Shown: positions 1-7,080 of the stretch, piece after piece
Layout: every line of letters starts with the position of its first letter
Numbering within the stretch: position 1 is the first letter of the stretch
DNA from: Bacteroidales bacterium
GTDB taxonomy: Bacteria > Bacteroidota > Bacteroidia > Bacteroidales > 4484-276
Reading direction: 5' to 3'
DNA: 15,027 bases
Assembly: GCA_018400545.1 (NCBI GenBank)
Contig: JAGYLT010000023.1
Location: 1-15,027, forward strand
The notes under the pieces: model-generated
Seen by the model: only the letters and a program-made list of their open reading frames with translations
What the model was told of the DNA's origin: nothing
Database searches by the model: none
Position numbers and translations under genes: made by a program

Positions 1-305
1 CCGAACTGCACCGGATTTTCGGCGCCTTCAACGACCTGAACATCAGGGTCAACCTGATGCAAAACTCCGCCATCAGCTTCACCGTCTGCATTAACCATCC
101 GGAGCATAACCTGGATAAACTCATCGATACGCTGAAAGACCGTTTCGAAATCCGCTACAACAGCGGCCTGGAATTGCTCACCATCCGCCATTTCACCGAA
201 AGCCTCATCAGCGGGCATCTCGCCGGCTGCGACATCCTGCTGGAACAACGAAGCCGGAGCACGTTGCAGGTGGTGTACAGGAAGGGGAAAGAAGTTATTG
301 GTTAA
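1..305 (+). CDS. Aspartate kinase, C-terminal ACT region (5' partial)
   Basis: The open frame enters from the left edge (first full codon at base 3) and stops with TAA at 303-305, so only about the last 100 residues are present. The stretch reading RIFGAFNDLNIRVNLMQNSA followed by SFTVCI is typical of the ACT domains of aspartokinases, where the conserved Asn and Ser/Ala positions bind an effector amino acid. The tail with ILLEQRSRSTLQVVYR matches the usual aspartokinase C-terminus. Aspartate kinase phosphorylates L-aspartate, the first step towards lysine, threonine and methionine, and the ACT part gives feedback control. The catalytic domain lies outside the window, so I cannot tell which isozyme it is (lysC-type monofunctional is likely, because the protein ends straight after the ACT region and no homoserine dehydrogenase follows). 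The ATG at 57 is internal and not the start. Confidence 0.85.
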   Translation, partial: ELHRIFGAFNDLNIRVNLMQNSAISFTVCINHPEHNLDKLIDTLKDRFEIRYNSGLELLTIRHFTESLISGHLAGCDILLEQRSRSTLQVVYRKGKEVIG

Positions 306-384
306 TTGGTTAATTGGTTCTTATGCGTGATTTCAGGCAATGTGGTTTTTTTTAACATTAACGGGATTTTTACAACCGCATAAC

Positions 385-392
385 TACTTTTG
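385..392 (+). promoter_or_regulatory. Putative Bacteroidota -7 box (TACTTTTG)
   Basis: TACTTTTG fits the Bacteroidota sigma-factor consensus TAnnTTTG and sits 25 bases before the ATG at 418. No clear TTG lies at the expected -33 spacing, so the assignment rests on the -7 box and its position alone. Confidence 0.5.
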
Positions 393-417
393 GCTTTAGA
401 TTTAACACAACTTATTC

Positions 418-2031
418 ATGAAAAAAGATAAAATTTACATCCAGCAGTGGCTTGAATTTCATCCGAATGAAAAGCCCTTTAAATCCGACTATTACTATCT
501 TCAAATTTGTAACAAAGTGGATGAAGTTTTGCAGCTTGTGGACTTTTCCCTGTTTAAAGATAATACTGAACAGAACCGGAAAGATCTGGCGTGCGTGCTA
601 ACCTGCTGGTTCGAAGACCTGGTTTCGGATTTTGGGCTGTGGAATGCATTTATCCGTAAGCACTATGAAATGTATGGGATGTACATTCCATTTTATGAAA
701 CCGATGAATATTATGACGGGGAGATCAATCCCCAGGACATCGCTTTTTTGATCTGGCATTTTATATCGGTAAATTATTTTAATGATATGATCTTTTCGCC
801 CATTTCAGAGTCCATCAAATTCGCTTCCAGTGCAATCTATTATATTTTTGACGAGGCATGGGATGAAGCACCGGTTAATAAGAATTTACAAGAACTAAAA
901 CATTTGCCTGCCAGCGCCACTTTTCAAACAGTTAGAGATGCTATTGGCTGGGTGGTTCTGGATAGTTATCTTTTTTATAAATATGGAAGGGATAATGAAT
1001 TGAATGCTAAAGAAGCTATAAACGACCTGCTGAAGGATGAAAACCTAAACCATGATCTTGATAAGAACCGCCTGATGGGAGTTTTGTACGGTATTCAGGA
1101 TGACGCCATTCATAACACCATAACACACCTGTTGGCCCTCAAAGGAAAAGACTGGCTGGCATTGATTTTAGGCGATACACATCCATTGTATAAAACGCTG
1201 CTTGAAATGGGTGATAAGAAATATGGTGCTTATCAATACCTTGGCAAAGATAATCAGCATACAAATGTCAGACATATAGCCTCTGGCAAAACAATCGGGA
1301 TACGATCCGAATCCATCCTGACTGAAGACCTGGTGCCCAGAGAAAGCTTAATCGTGATGGGAATTGTTAAATGGAAGGGTGAATGGGTGTTTACCGGCTC
1401 ATACATGGCCGATAAAATAAATGATAAAATCGTTCAATCCGAGAAATCCGATTTGCAAAAGGTTGGATTATTTACCGATGATAACATAAAAAAAGAACAT
1501 ATTCGTGAACATTTTGAATATTTCCTGGCCTACAACAATAACAAGCCCATTGCATTTTTTATGAATCACAAGGAGCAGGTAGAATTTGTAAACGGTTTTT
1601 TTGAATTCTATAATACGGAAATTGCACGCAAAAGCGGCAAGGATATTCCCACGGATTTTAAGACCAAAAATTTACCGTTTTCTAAGGATGAGGATGAAAC
1701 TGATGAAGATGATAATGGCATCGTTTTGTTCTTTAATCAGGAAATCGGGCTGGAAATTGCACCCAAGATTGCTGCTGCCATACCTGACAAGGATAACCCA
1801 TATTATGTTCATGACAAAAAAGACAACGAAGAAATCATACAGCACATCTTGTTTGACGACATAATAAGTCCTGAGTTTACAAAACATCTCATAAAAAATT
1901 ACAATCTGCCTGCGCTATATTTTTTCGACAAGCAGGACAGCTATCTGATACATGAAAACCTGGATTTTATCCTGCGCTTCTACAAAAGGGAGCGCTTTCA
2001 TGCCAAACCATTAGTAACAATGATTGAATAA
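418..2031 (+). CDS. Uncharacterised protein, DUF3843-like
   Basis: A 537-residue cytoplasmic protein with no signal peptide and no membrane segment. The N-terminus (KIYIQQWLEFHP, then YYYLQICNKV) resembles what I recall of DUF3843, a Bacteroidota family of unknown function; I cannot confirm this without a profile search. The first ~270 residues are rich in aromatic and acidic residues and look helical. Residues about 275-345 look like a small beta-rich domain (alternating hydrophobics around IASGKTIGIRSESIL and GEWVFTGSYM). A short acidic run (DEDETDEDDNG) is near residue 425. There is no recognisable catalytic motif. It has its own promoter box, is separated from the aspartokinase by 112 bases, and is monocistronic. 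The start ATG at 418 is the first in frame and follows the promoter directly. Function unknown; I infer none. Confidence 0.8.
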   Translation: MKKDKIYIQQWLEFHPNEKPFKSDYYYLQICNKVDEVLQLVDFSLFKDNTEQNRKDLACVLTCWFEDLVSDFGLWNAFIRKHYEMYGMYIPFYETDEYYDGEINPQDIAFLIWHFISVNYFNDMIFSPISESIKFASSAIYYIFDEAWDEAPVNKNLQELKHLPASATFQTVRDAIGWVVLDSYLFYKYGRDNELNAKEAINDLLKDENLNHDLDKNRLMGVLYGIQDDAIHNTITHLLALKGKDWLALILGDTHPLYKTLLEMGDKKYGAYQYLGKDNQHTNVRHIASGKTIGIRSESILTEDLVPRESLIVMGIVKWKGEWVFTGSYMADKINDKIVQSEKSDLQKVGLFTDDNIKKEHIREHFEYFLAYNNNKPIAFFMNHKEQVEFVNGFFEFYNTEIARKSGKDIPTDFKTKNLPFSKDEDETDEDDNGIVLFFNQEIGLEIAPKIAAAIPDKDNPYYVHDKKDNEEIIQHILFDDIISPEFTKHLIKNYNLPALYFFDKQDSYLIHENLDFILRFYKRERFHAKPLVTMIE

Positions 2032-2040
2032 CCCCCGAAG

Positions 2041-2307
2041 ATGAACTTCCGGCTAAAGCGAATCGCTGAAGCCCAAAACCTTCGTGCTCTCCTCCCCAAA
2101 CTGGCTGATCACCCGCACCGCTATACGCTGCCCTTCGTTAACTATGACAGTATGGGAACGGAAACCGTACAGGCTTTAGAAGGGATAAGTGCTTGCTTAT
2201 CTTGCGGTCGCATTTTGCGACTTCAGGATTTTTTATTAGCTACATTGTATCCAATTTGTTTCCTGTTTTTGTACTGTGGTTCAATCAATTCTTTTATGGT
2301 TTCGTAA
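2041..2307 (+). CDS. Doubtful short ORF, possible gene remnant
   Basis: An 88-codon ORF beginning 9 bases after the previous stop. Its first ~50 residues ([20 protein letters not shown] onward to about ALEGI) have plausible codon use and composition, but I recognise no family. From about base 2184 it runs through two hairpins and then through the antisense of the ORF6N gene, where the reading is clearly a shadow. If any part is real it is the first ~150 bases, perhaps the 5' end of a gene truncated when the ORF6N patch arrived. It could equally be chance. Confidence 0.15.
   Translation: MNFRLKRIAEAQNLRALLPKLADHPHRYTLPFVNYDSMGTETVQALEGISACLSCGRILRLQDFLLATLYPICFLFLYCGSINSFMVS
2184..2221. repeat. 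Two tandem hairpins at the 3' end of the ORF6N gene
   Basis: GATAAG/CTTATC (2184-2201, 6-base loop) and GTCGCA/TGCGAC (2207-2221, 3-base loop) stand next to each other, directly downstream of the minus-strand ORF6N stop at 2223. Neither strand shows a good U-run immediately after the stems in the minus direction; on the plus strand a T6 run follows the second hairpin by 6 bases (2228-2233). They might act as a weak terminator or mRNA 3'-end stabiliser, or be relics of insertion. Confidence 0.45.
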
Positions 2308-2702
2308 ATCACTGCGATCTGCACATTTTGCTCTGCATTTTCAGCTTCCAGCTTTTCCAGTTTTTCGAGGATTTCCTCATTGGTGGCGATCATCCTTCGC
2401 ATGCTCACAAAAATCCGCATGATCTGAATATTCATATCGATGGCCTGCTTACTTCTTAATACACTTGACAGCATTGCCACACCTTGTTCGGTAAAAGCAA
2501 AGGGTAGGTATTTTGGGTATTTGCCCCTGCCTTCTATCTCTAAGGTCACAAATTGTGACCTTAGAGAATTCCATTCTTCTTTGGTCAGTTCAAATAAAAA
2601 ATCCTCAGGAAAGCGGTCAATATTCCTTCTCACCTGTTGCTTCAAAACTTTTGTTTCAACGCCGTAAAGCTCTGCCAGATCGAAGTCCAGCATTACCTGC
2701 AT
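2223..2702 (-). CDS. ORF6N-domain protein (phage antirepressor-like), start codon lost or non-canonical
   Basis: The protein shows the ORF6N signature: VMLDFDLAELYGVETKVLKQ, then RNIDRFPEDFLFELTKEEW, LRSQFVTL, and LPFAFTEQGVAMLSSVLRS, followed by a coiled-coil-prone C-terminal helix (ILEKLEKLEAENAEQN) and an IGY ending. ORF6N and KilA-N type proteins are predicted DNA-binding or antirepressor proteins, widespread in phages and Bacteroidota genomes; the exact role is unknown. The first ATG (2702) lies inside the conserved domain. The frame stays open upstream to about 2850, and residues KDAFIVNKIYRLRN, encoded up to about 2744, are clearly homologous to the family N-terminus, but no ATG, GTG or TTG occurs there. 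Only ATA (2760-2765, 2772-2774) or ATT (2766-2768) codons are available near the expected start. So the protein either uses a rare start, is N-terminally truncated, or is a young pseudogene. A long palindrome lies inside the coding region and two copies lie in its leader. Confidence 0.75.
   Translation of the reverse strand: MQVMLDFDLAELYGVETKVLKQQVRRNIDRFPEDFLFELTKEEWNSLRSQFVTLEIEGRGKYPKYLPFAFTEQGVAMLSSVLRSKQAIDMNIQIMRIFVSMRRMIATNEEILEKLEKLEAENAEQNVQIAVIYETIKELIEPQYKNRKQIGYNVANKKS
2537..2567. repeat. Palindrome copy 1, inside the ORF6N coding region
   Basis: Perfect 15-bp arms (2537-2551 and 2553-2567) around one central base; the core is AGGTCACAA/TTGTGACCT. On the minus strand it encodes LRSQFVTL, a segment that is conserved in ORF6N domains. 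The same core appears twice upstream of the gene. Confidence 0.85.
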
Positions 2703-2784
2703 GTTTCTGAGGCGATAAATTTTATTTACGATAAAAGCATCTTTGGGAGCTAAATCTTCTATTATAATTTTATTGATTTTTTTC

Positions 2785-2807
2785 TAAGATCACAATTTGT
2801 GACCTTA
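2785..2807. repeat. Palindrome copy 2, ORF6N leader
   Basis: 11-bp arms with one mismatch (TAAGATCACAA / TTGTGACCTTA) around a central T at 2796. It shares the GTCACAA/TTGTGAC-type core with the copies at 2537-2567 and 2816-2846, and lies between the putative promoter at 2889-2896 and the ORF6N start region. Confidence 0.8.
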
Positions 2808-2815
2808 AAACTTCG

Positions 2816-2846
2816 ATCTTGAGGTCACAAATTGTGACCTCAAGAT
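2816..2846. repeat. Palindrome copy 3, ORF6N leader
   Basis: Perfect 15-bp arms (2816-2830 and 2832-2846) around a single central base at 2831, core AGGTCACAA/TTGTGACCT. Its centre is 35 bp from copy 2. Read on the minus strand it spells LRSQFVTS, nearly the same peptide as the in-gene copy, but a stop follows soon after, so it is not coding here. Confidence 0.85.
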
Positions 2847-2888
2847 TCCTGTTCAGGAATTTATTGGATCAAAGAAAATGTTATACAT

Positions 2889-2896
2889 CAAAACTA
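2889..2896 (-). promoter_or_regulatory. Putative -7 box for the ORF6N gene (TAGTTTTG)
   Basis: On the minus strand TAGTTTTG fits TAnnTTTG; a TTTG lies 22 bases further upstream as a loose -33 element. Transcription from here would place palindromes 2 and 3 in the 5' leader of the ORF6N mRNA. Confidence 0.4.
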
Positions 2897-2904
2897 CAAA
2901 AAAG

Positions 2905-3771
2905 TCAGAGAGGAAAAACAAATTTTGAAAAATCAAAACCGGGATAGGTTAACGAAACACCCTGCCCGTATAAACTGCCATAGGGAGTGACCTGAAGGGC
3001 TTTTTTGCGCTGTTTGTTGCAAAACCAGTTTCCCGATGGAATAACCGAGTGCTGCCCCGGCCACGATGTCGTTGGCCCAATGCTTATCATCGTAATTCCG
3101 TGAGATTTAGCAACCAGTCCTGCCAAAGAAAAGCGGTGATTCCTACCCACTTTTTTTCGTGGTAATACCCACTAATACGGTAGTTGCGGCAACACCACTG
3201 AAGTGTGGCCGGAGGGAAATGAGTTGTGGTGAAATCCGTCAAATGCCCCCCCCCAGTAGTTTGGGTCAGGGGGATCAGCTTCGTAGGGCCGTTTGCGTTG
3301 AAAAAGGTTTTTAAAAAGGATAGTATAAGCTCCTGTGAGTGCAACCGCTTTCCCGGTAAGCAATGCCGCTGTTTCAGCTTTTTGGTTTTTGGTGGCCAAA
3401 CCATAAATGTACATACCTCCCACAATCCCAACGAGGTAATACGTTCCAAGTGGATCGAAGAAGTGTTTGGTGAATTCATCTTTCCGGTCGGTTCGGTTAC
3501 GCTGAAAAAAGCCCCTTATCTCATCATCCTGCGAATAAACCAGGAGCGTTGTTGCGGTTACCCCGGCAAAACCCAGCCACTCTCTTTTATCCCATCGCAC
3601 CGGAGAAATGGCGATGTCGGCCGCATCATCAAAATACGAGTAAATGTATTGCTTGTTTAACCGAAGATACTGTGGATTAACTGTATCCTGGGCAAAAACA
3701 GCCGGCATCCATAAAATGGAAACCACTAGCAACAGGAAAACATTTGATTTAAAGTTTAAGGCAGGATTCAT
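2905..3771 (-). pseudogene. PAP2-family phosphatase, frameshifted
   Basis: Start at 3771 (MNPALNFKSNVFLLLVVSIL) gives a clear signal peptide ending near AVFA-QDT; the ATG at 3837 would put 22 extra residues before it. Type 2 phosphatidic acid phosphatase motifs are visible: KNLFQRKRP (residues 154-162), FPSGHTS (185-191) and, in another frame, SRNYDDKHWANDIVAGAALGY, which holds the third motif with the catalytic His and Asp. Such enzymes dephosphorylate lipid phosphates or pyrophosphates at the membrane. The frame must change about five times to read through: near 3190, at the A7 run (as read on minus) 3151-3157, at the T4 run 3129-3132, near 3103-3108, and at the A6 run 3001-3006. The first four fit one missing base each and the last one extra base. 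The C-terminus then reads VTPYGSLYGQGVSLTY up to the stop at 2905. Either a decaying gene or clustered sequencing error; motif conservation favours a recent event or error. Confidence 0.75.
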
Positions 3772-3890
3772 CAATGAGGAACTCCGTTGGGAAAAAACCT
3801 TCGCATTTATTATTCCAGGCTTCAAGATCAATAACAAAATTTGATGAATTAGTGTAAATGCCGAAAGGACAAAATTGTTTTATTCAATGT

Positions 3891-3927
3891 AAAAAAAAAC
3901 TGAATCCAGCCCTGTGATTTTCAGGCT
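3891..3927 (-). terminator. Candidate terminator downstream of mazG
   Basis: On the minus strand, just after the mazG stop, AGCCTG pairs with CAGGGCT (one bulged G, 7-base loop; 3908-3927), and a T9 run follows after 8 bases (3891-3899). The gap between stem and T-run is longer than ideal. Confidence 0.35.
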
Positions 3928-3935
3928 TCAAAAAA

Positions 3936-4706
3936 CTATTCGTACTTTTTAGCTTCATCCCAGAAAGCATCCATTTCCTTAAGCGAAAGTTCTTTGAGCC
4001 CTTTGCCGTTTTTACGCGTTTGCTCCTCGATGTATTTGAACCGGCGGATAAATTTTTTGTTGGTGCGTTCGAGGGCATCCTCAGGGTTCACCCCGATGAA
4101 ACGTGCATAATTTACCAGTGAAAACAGCAGGTCGCCGAATTCTTTTTCCATTTTTTCGGCATCTCCGCCTTCCACTTCCTCGTTGAGCTCCTTTATTTCC
4201 TCGTTCACCTTTTCCCACACATCGCCGGTATTGGACCAGTCGAAGCCCACGCCACTGGCTTTTTCCTGCATCCGGTAGGCCTTCACCATGGCCGGCAGCG
4301 AATTGGGCACACCGCCAAGAACCGACTTGCGGTCTTTTTCCTGCATCTTGATTTTTTCCCAGTTGTTTTTTACATCGTCGGCATTCTGCACTTTTACATC
4401 ACCGTAGATGTGCGGGTGGCGCTGAATGAGCTTTTCGCTGATGCCTTCCAAAACATCTTTTATATCAAAATCGCCGGTTTCGGAGCCGATCTTAGCATAA
4501 AACACAAGGTGCAGCATCAGGTCGCCCAATTCTTTTTTAATGCCGTCCATATCTTTTTCGAGGATGGCGTCAGACAGTTCGTAGGTTTCTTCGATGGTGA
4601 GGTATCTCAGGCTTTCGAGGGTTTGCTTTTTGTCCCAGGGGCATCCGGCACGCAGTTCGTCCATGATCCGCAGCAGGCGTTCAAAAGCAGCTAATTTTTC
4701 TTCCAT
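3936..4706 (-). CDS. mazG: Nucleoside triphosphate pyrophosphohydrolase MazG
   Basis: A 256-residue protein of the usual length for two-domain MazG. It hydrolyses (d)NTPs to the monophosphates and pyrophosphate, a house-cleaning activity against non-canonical nucleotides, also linked in E. coli to lowering ppGpp. The N-terminal domain shows CPWDKKQTLESL (residues 22-33), the metal-binding EETYE (39-43) and KKELGDLMLHL with the ExxD pair near 59-62. The C-terminal domain repeats the pattern with NEEIKELNEEV and EFGDLLFSLVNYAR. GGVPNSLPAMVKAYRMQEKA between them is a family hallmark. ATG at 4706 is supported by alignment to the family N-terminus (ERLLRIMDELR starts a few residues in). It has a promoter box at 4751-4758 and lies 96 bases after the histidine kinase stop, so it may be transcribed alone. 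Confidence 0.95.
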   Translation of the reverse strand: MEEKLAAFERLLRIMDELRAGCPWDKKQTLESLRYLTIEETYELSDAILEKDMDGIKKELGDLMLHLVFYAKIGSETGDFDIKDVLEGISEKLIQRHPHIYGDVKVQNADDVKNNWEKIKMQEKDRKSVLGGVPNSLPAMVKAYRMQEKASGVGFDWSNTGDVWEKVNEEIKELNEEVEGGDAEKMEKEFGDLLFSLVNYARFIGVNPEDALERTNKKFIRRFKYIEEQTRKNGKGLKELSLKEMDAFWDEAKKYE

Positions 4707-4750
4707 TTTGAATAAGATTATTTTTTGTTCCGTTTTGGAAAATCAATCGG

Positions 4751-4758
4751 CAAAGATA
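4751..4758 (-). promoter_or_regulatory. Putative -7 box for mazG (TATCTTTG)
   Basis: On the minus strand TATCTTTG fits TAnnTTTG and lies 44 bases before the mazG ATG. No convincing TTG is at the right -33 distance. Confidence 0.4.
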
Positions 4759-4802
4759 GAATTGCTCGCCAACATGGGCAGGATGACTGTTTTAAATTTC
4801 CT

Positions 4803-6863
4803 TTAACCGGCAACCGGAAGCGTAAAGCTGAAGGTACTTCCCTTGCCGGGTTCACTTTCCACCCTGAGCTCACCCCCGTTTTTCTCAACAAACTCCTTAC
4901 ACAGGATCAGCCCCAGGCCGGTGCCGGTTTCTTTATCGGTACCTTCGGTGCGGTGTTTCCGCTGGAGGTCGAACAGATTTGCTATGTCCTGTTTTCGGAT
5001 CCCAACACCATTATCTACCACCTTAACCAAAATCTGATCCGTGCCATCATCATTCCGGAAATCCTCCACCTGAAATGAAATTTTGCCGCCTTTGGGTGTG
5101 AACTTCAGGGCATTGGAGTGCAAATTCCGGAGCACCGTTTTTAGGGTATCTTCATCAGCCAGAGCCCGTTTTGTTGTTTTTATATCAATATCTGTTGCAA
5201 TGCGTTTCTTCTGCTGCAGAGATTTGTTAGCGCTGATGGTTTCGTTGATGAGCATGGCCAGATCCATTTTCTCAGGCACCAACTGAATGGCTCCGGTTTG
5301 CGATGAGGCCCATTCCAGCAAATTTTCCAGAAGCTTGTAGATGCCGGTGGCCGATTCATCGATCATGGCTGAAAACTCGCGTTTTTCCTGCTCCGACAGG
5401 TCATCGAAATCATTGTTGAGCATACCGGCAAAACCCAGCAGGCCGTTGAAGGGACTTTTCAGATCGTGTGCAATGATGGAGAAGAACCGGTCTTTGGCAG
5501 CATTGGCCTCCTCCAGGTCGTGGGTTCTTTCCTTTACTCTGATTTCGAGCTCGCGGTTGTGGGTTTGCAGTTGCTTGTTCAGGCGATTGTTGTTGCGGTA
5601 TTGCATGTACAAAAATATAAGCACACTGGCAAAAAACAGCGAAACAATACCCGTAATAAACTGGATGCGTTCTTTTTGGTTGTTGGATATTTTCAGTTCC
5701 TGAATTTCATTTTCCTGCCGCAAAAGTTCCAGCTCCCGTTTGCTTTTCTCCGACTCGTACTGCACTTTGAGATCAGCAATTTGTTCATTTAAATCTTTGT
5801 TGAAAACCGAATCCCGGGCCGCAGAATACTTTTTATAATAATCCAGGGCTTTTACGGGATTACCCGTTTTCTCATAAAGTCTGGATAGCCCGGCATAGTT
5901 TCGCTGCTGGATTCCCATCAGGTTGTTGCGCAGGGCGATATCATTACTTTCGAGAAATTGTTGCTCTGCCGTTCCATATTTCCCCTGCCCGAAATAAAGA
6001 TTCCCAAGGTTGTTCAGCGTTGAAGCCAGCCCAAAATCGTCTCCGATGGTTTTTCTGATCTCCACTGCTTCCAGAAAAAGTTCTTCAGCCTGGCGCGGGA
6101 GTTCCTTTTGTAAGTATATCATCGCCAGATTATTCAGGGTATTCCCAATCCCCCTTTCGTCATTAATTTCCCGTTTTATTTCAAGCGACCTTCTGTAATA
6201 ATACATAGCACTGTCGGAATTTTTCTGGGCTTCGAAAATTTGTCCGAGGTTATTGTAAGCGGCAGCAATTCCTGATTTGTTTTCCAGAGCTTTGTAATAA
6301 TCCAGTGCCTGGCCAAGGAATTTTTTGGCATCATCAAAATCGTTTACATCTTTATAAATAACCCCGATGTTATTGAGGGTTTTGGCAGTGGATAAAGTAT
6401 CGTTCAGGTCGAGCTTAAAGATGAGAGACCGGTTAAGATACTCCAGCGCCTTTTTAAAATCACCGGTTATCTGCGAAATTACACCAAGATTGTTCAGGGT
6501 TTTTACAATGTTTACCGTATCCTGCAATTGCTCCCTAAGTTCCAGCGATTGCTCAAAATAGTCAAGCGACCTGCCATAGTCGCCCATCAAATAATAAGAT
6601 ATGCCAATGTTGTTCAACGTACCCGAGAGGTCTTTCACACTGCCGAGGCTTTCCTGAAGTTCAGCATTTTGCAAATCGTATTCCAGGGATTTTTCCGGTG
6701 ATACAGATTGATATAGCGCAGACAAGTTCATTAAAATTTGCGACTTTTCCTCACCGGAGGTGTTGGGCAAAAGCGCCTCAAGGCTGTCGATTTTTGGGTT
6801 TTGCTGTGAAAACAAAACGGAGCTAAAAAGCAGTAATACTGACAAAATAAATTGTTTAGTCAT
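4803..6863 (-). CDS. TPR-repeat sensor histidine kinase
   Basis: With the ATG at 6863 the protein has 686 residues and begins with a signal peptide (MTKQFILSVLLLFSSVLFSQ). An upstream in-frame ATG at 6980 would add 39 residues without homology and would run into a hairpin, so I reject it. Residues ~35-385 are tandem TPR units (repeated LNNLG or LNNIG signatures about every 40 residues), probably periplasmic. A coiled coil and one membrane helix (~400-420) follow, then a second coiled coil. The cytoplasmic kinase has the H-box FFSIIAHDLKSPFNGLLGF with the phospho-acceptor His466, the N-box NLHSNALKFT (~584), the G1 box DNGVGI and the G2 box GTGLGL. All catalytic boxes look intact. There is no receiver or DNA-binding domain and no response regulator gene in the window, so it is an orphan whose partner lies elsewhere. 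The signal it senses cannot be told. Confidence 0.92.
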   Translation of the reverse strand: MTKQFILSVLLLFSSVLFSQQNPKIDSLEALLPNTSGEEKSQILMNLSALYQSVSPEKSLEYDLQNAELQESLGSVKDLSGTLNNIGISYYLMGDYGRSLDYFEQSLELREQLQDTVNIVKTLNNLGVISQITGDFKKALEYLNRSLIFKLDLNDTLSTAKTLNNIGVIYKDVNDFDDAKKFLGQALDYYKALENKSGIAAAYNNLGQIFEAQKNSDSAMYYYRRSLEIKREINDERGIGNTLNNLAMIYLQKELPRQAEELFLEAVEIRKTIGDDFGLASTLNNLGNLYFGQGKYGTAEQQFLESNDIALRNNLMGIQQRNYAGLSRLYEKTGNPVKALDYYKKYSAARDSVFNKDLNEQIADLKVQYESEKSKRELELLRQENEIQELKISNNQKERIQFITGIVSLFFASVLIFLYMQYRNNNRLNKQLQTHNRELEIRVKERTHDLEEANAAKDRFFSIIAHDLKSPFNGLLGFAGMLNNDFDDLSEQEKREFSAMIDESATGIYKLLENLLEWASSQTGAIQLVPEKMDLAMLINETISANKSLQQKKRIATDIDIKTTKRALADEDTLKTVLRNLHSNALKFTPKGGKISFQVEDFRNDDGTDQILVKVVDNGVGIRKQDIANLFDLQRKHRTEGTDKETGTGLGLILCKEFVEKNGGELRVESEPGKGSTFSFTLPVAG

Positions 6864-6887
6864 CGGGGGTGATTCGTTAATCAGGGG

Positions 6888-6895
6888 CAAATATA
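6888..6895 (-). promoter_or_regulatory. Putative -7 box for the histidine kinase (TATATTTG)
   Basis: On the minus strand TATATTTG fits TAnnTTTG and ends 24 bases before the ATG at 6863, which supports that start over the upstream one. No clear -33 TTG. Confidence 0.45.
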
Positions 6896-6963
6896 ACAAA
6901 CCCATCGATTTGATGTTAAAATAAAGCATTGTGAAATGCCAAACGCACCATTTAGTATCTTCC

Positions 6964-6999
6964 AACTCATTTTCTGCCAAAAATGGCAGAAAATGAGTT
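6964..6999. repeat. Perfect 16-bp inverted repeat (hairpin)
   Basis: Arms AACTCATTTTCTGCCA (6964-6979) and TGGCAGAAAATGAGTT (6984-6999) match perfectly around an AAAA loop. No T-run follows on either strand, so it does not look like an intrinsic terminator. It lies about 70 bp upstream of the histidine kinase promoter box and could be an operator, a transcript-end structure or a remnant of an inserted palindrome. Confidence 0.8.
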
Positions 7000-7080
7000 A
7001 AATACTCTCTTCTAAATTATTTTAAATCAATATGAGAAACATTAAAGTGAATGACTTGTATTTGATGAAAAATTTAGAAT

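Noticed and set aside
301..319. Tandem TTAATTGG repeat just after the aspartokinase stop
   Set aside because: Two short AT-rich copies only; similar ATTGGTTAAT text also follows sufE, but this is too simple to call an element.
3246..3254. Run of nine C as another frameshift site in the PAP2 gene
   Set aside because: The frame on both sides agrees (NYWGGAFDGF reads through), so the run is in frame.
3226..3660. 144-codon plus-strand ORF
   Set aside because: It is antisense to the PAP2 gene, whose motifs are clear on the other strand.
6864..6980. Upstream in-frame start for the histidine kinase at 6980
   Set aside because: It would bury the signal peptide behind 39 unrelated residues, start within a hairpin, and lie upstream of the promoter box at 6888-6895.
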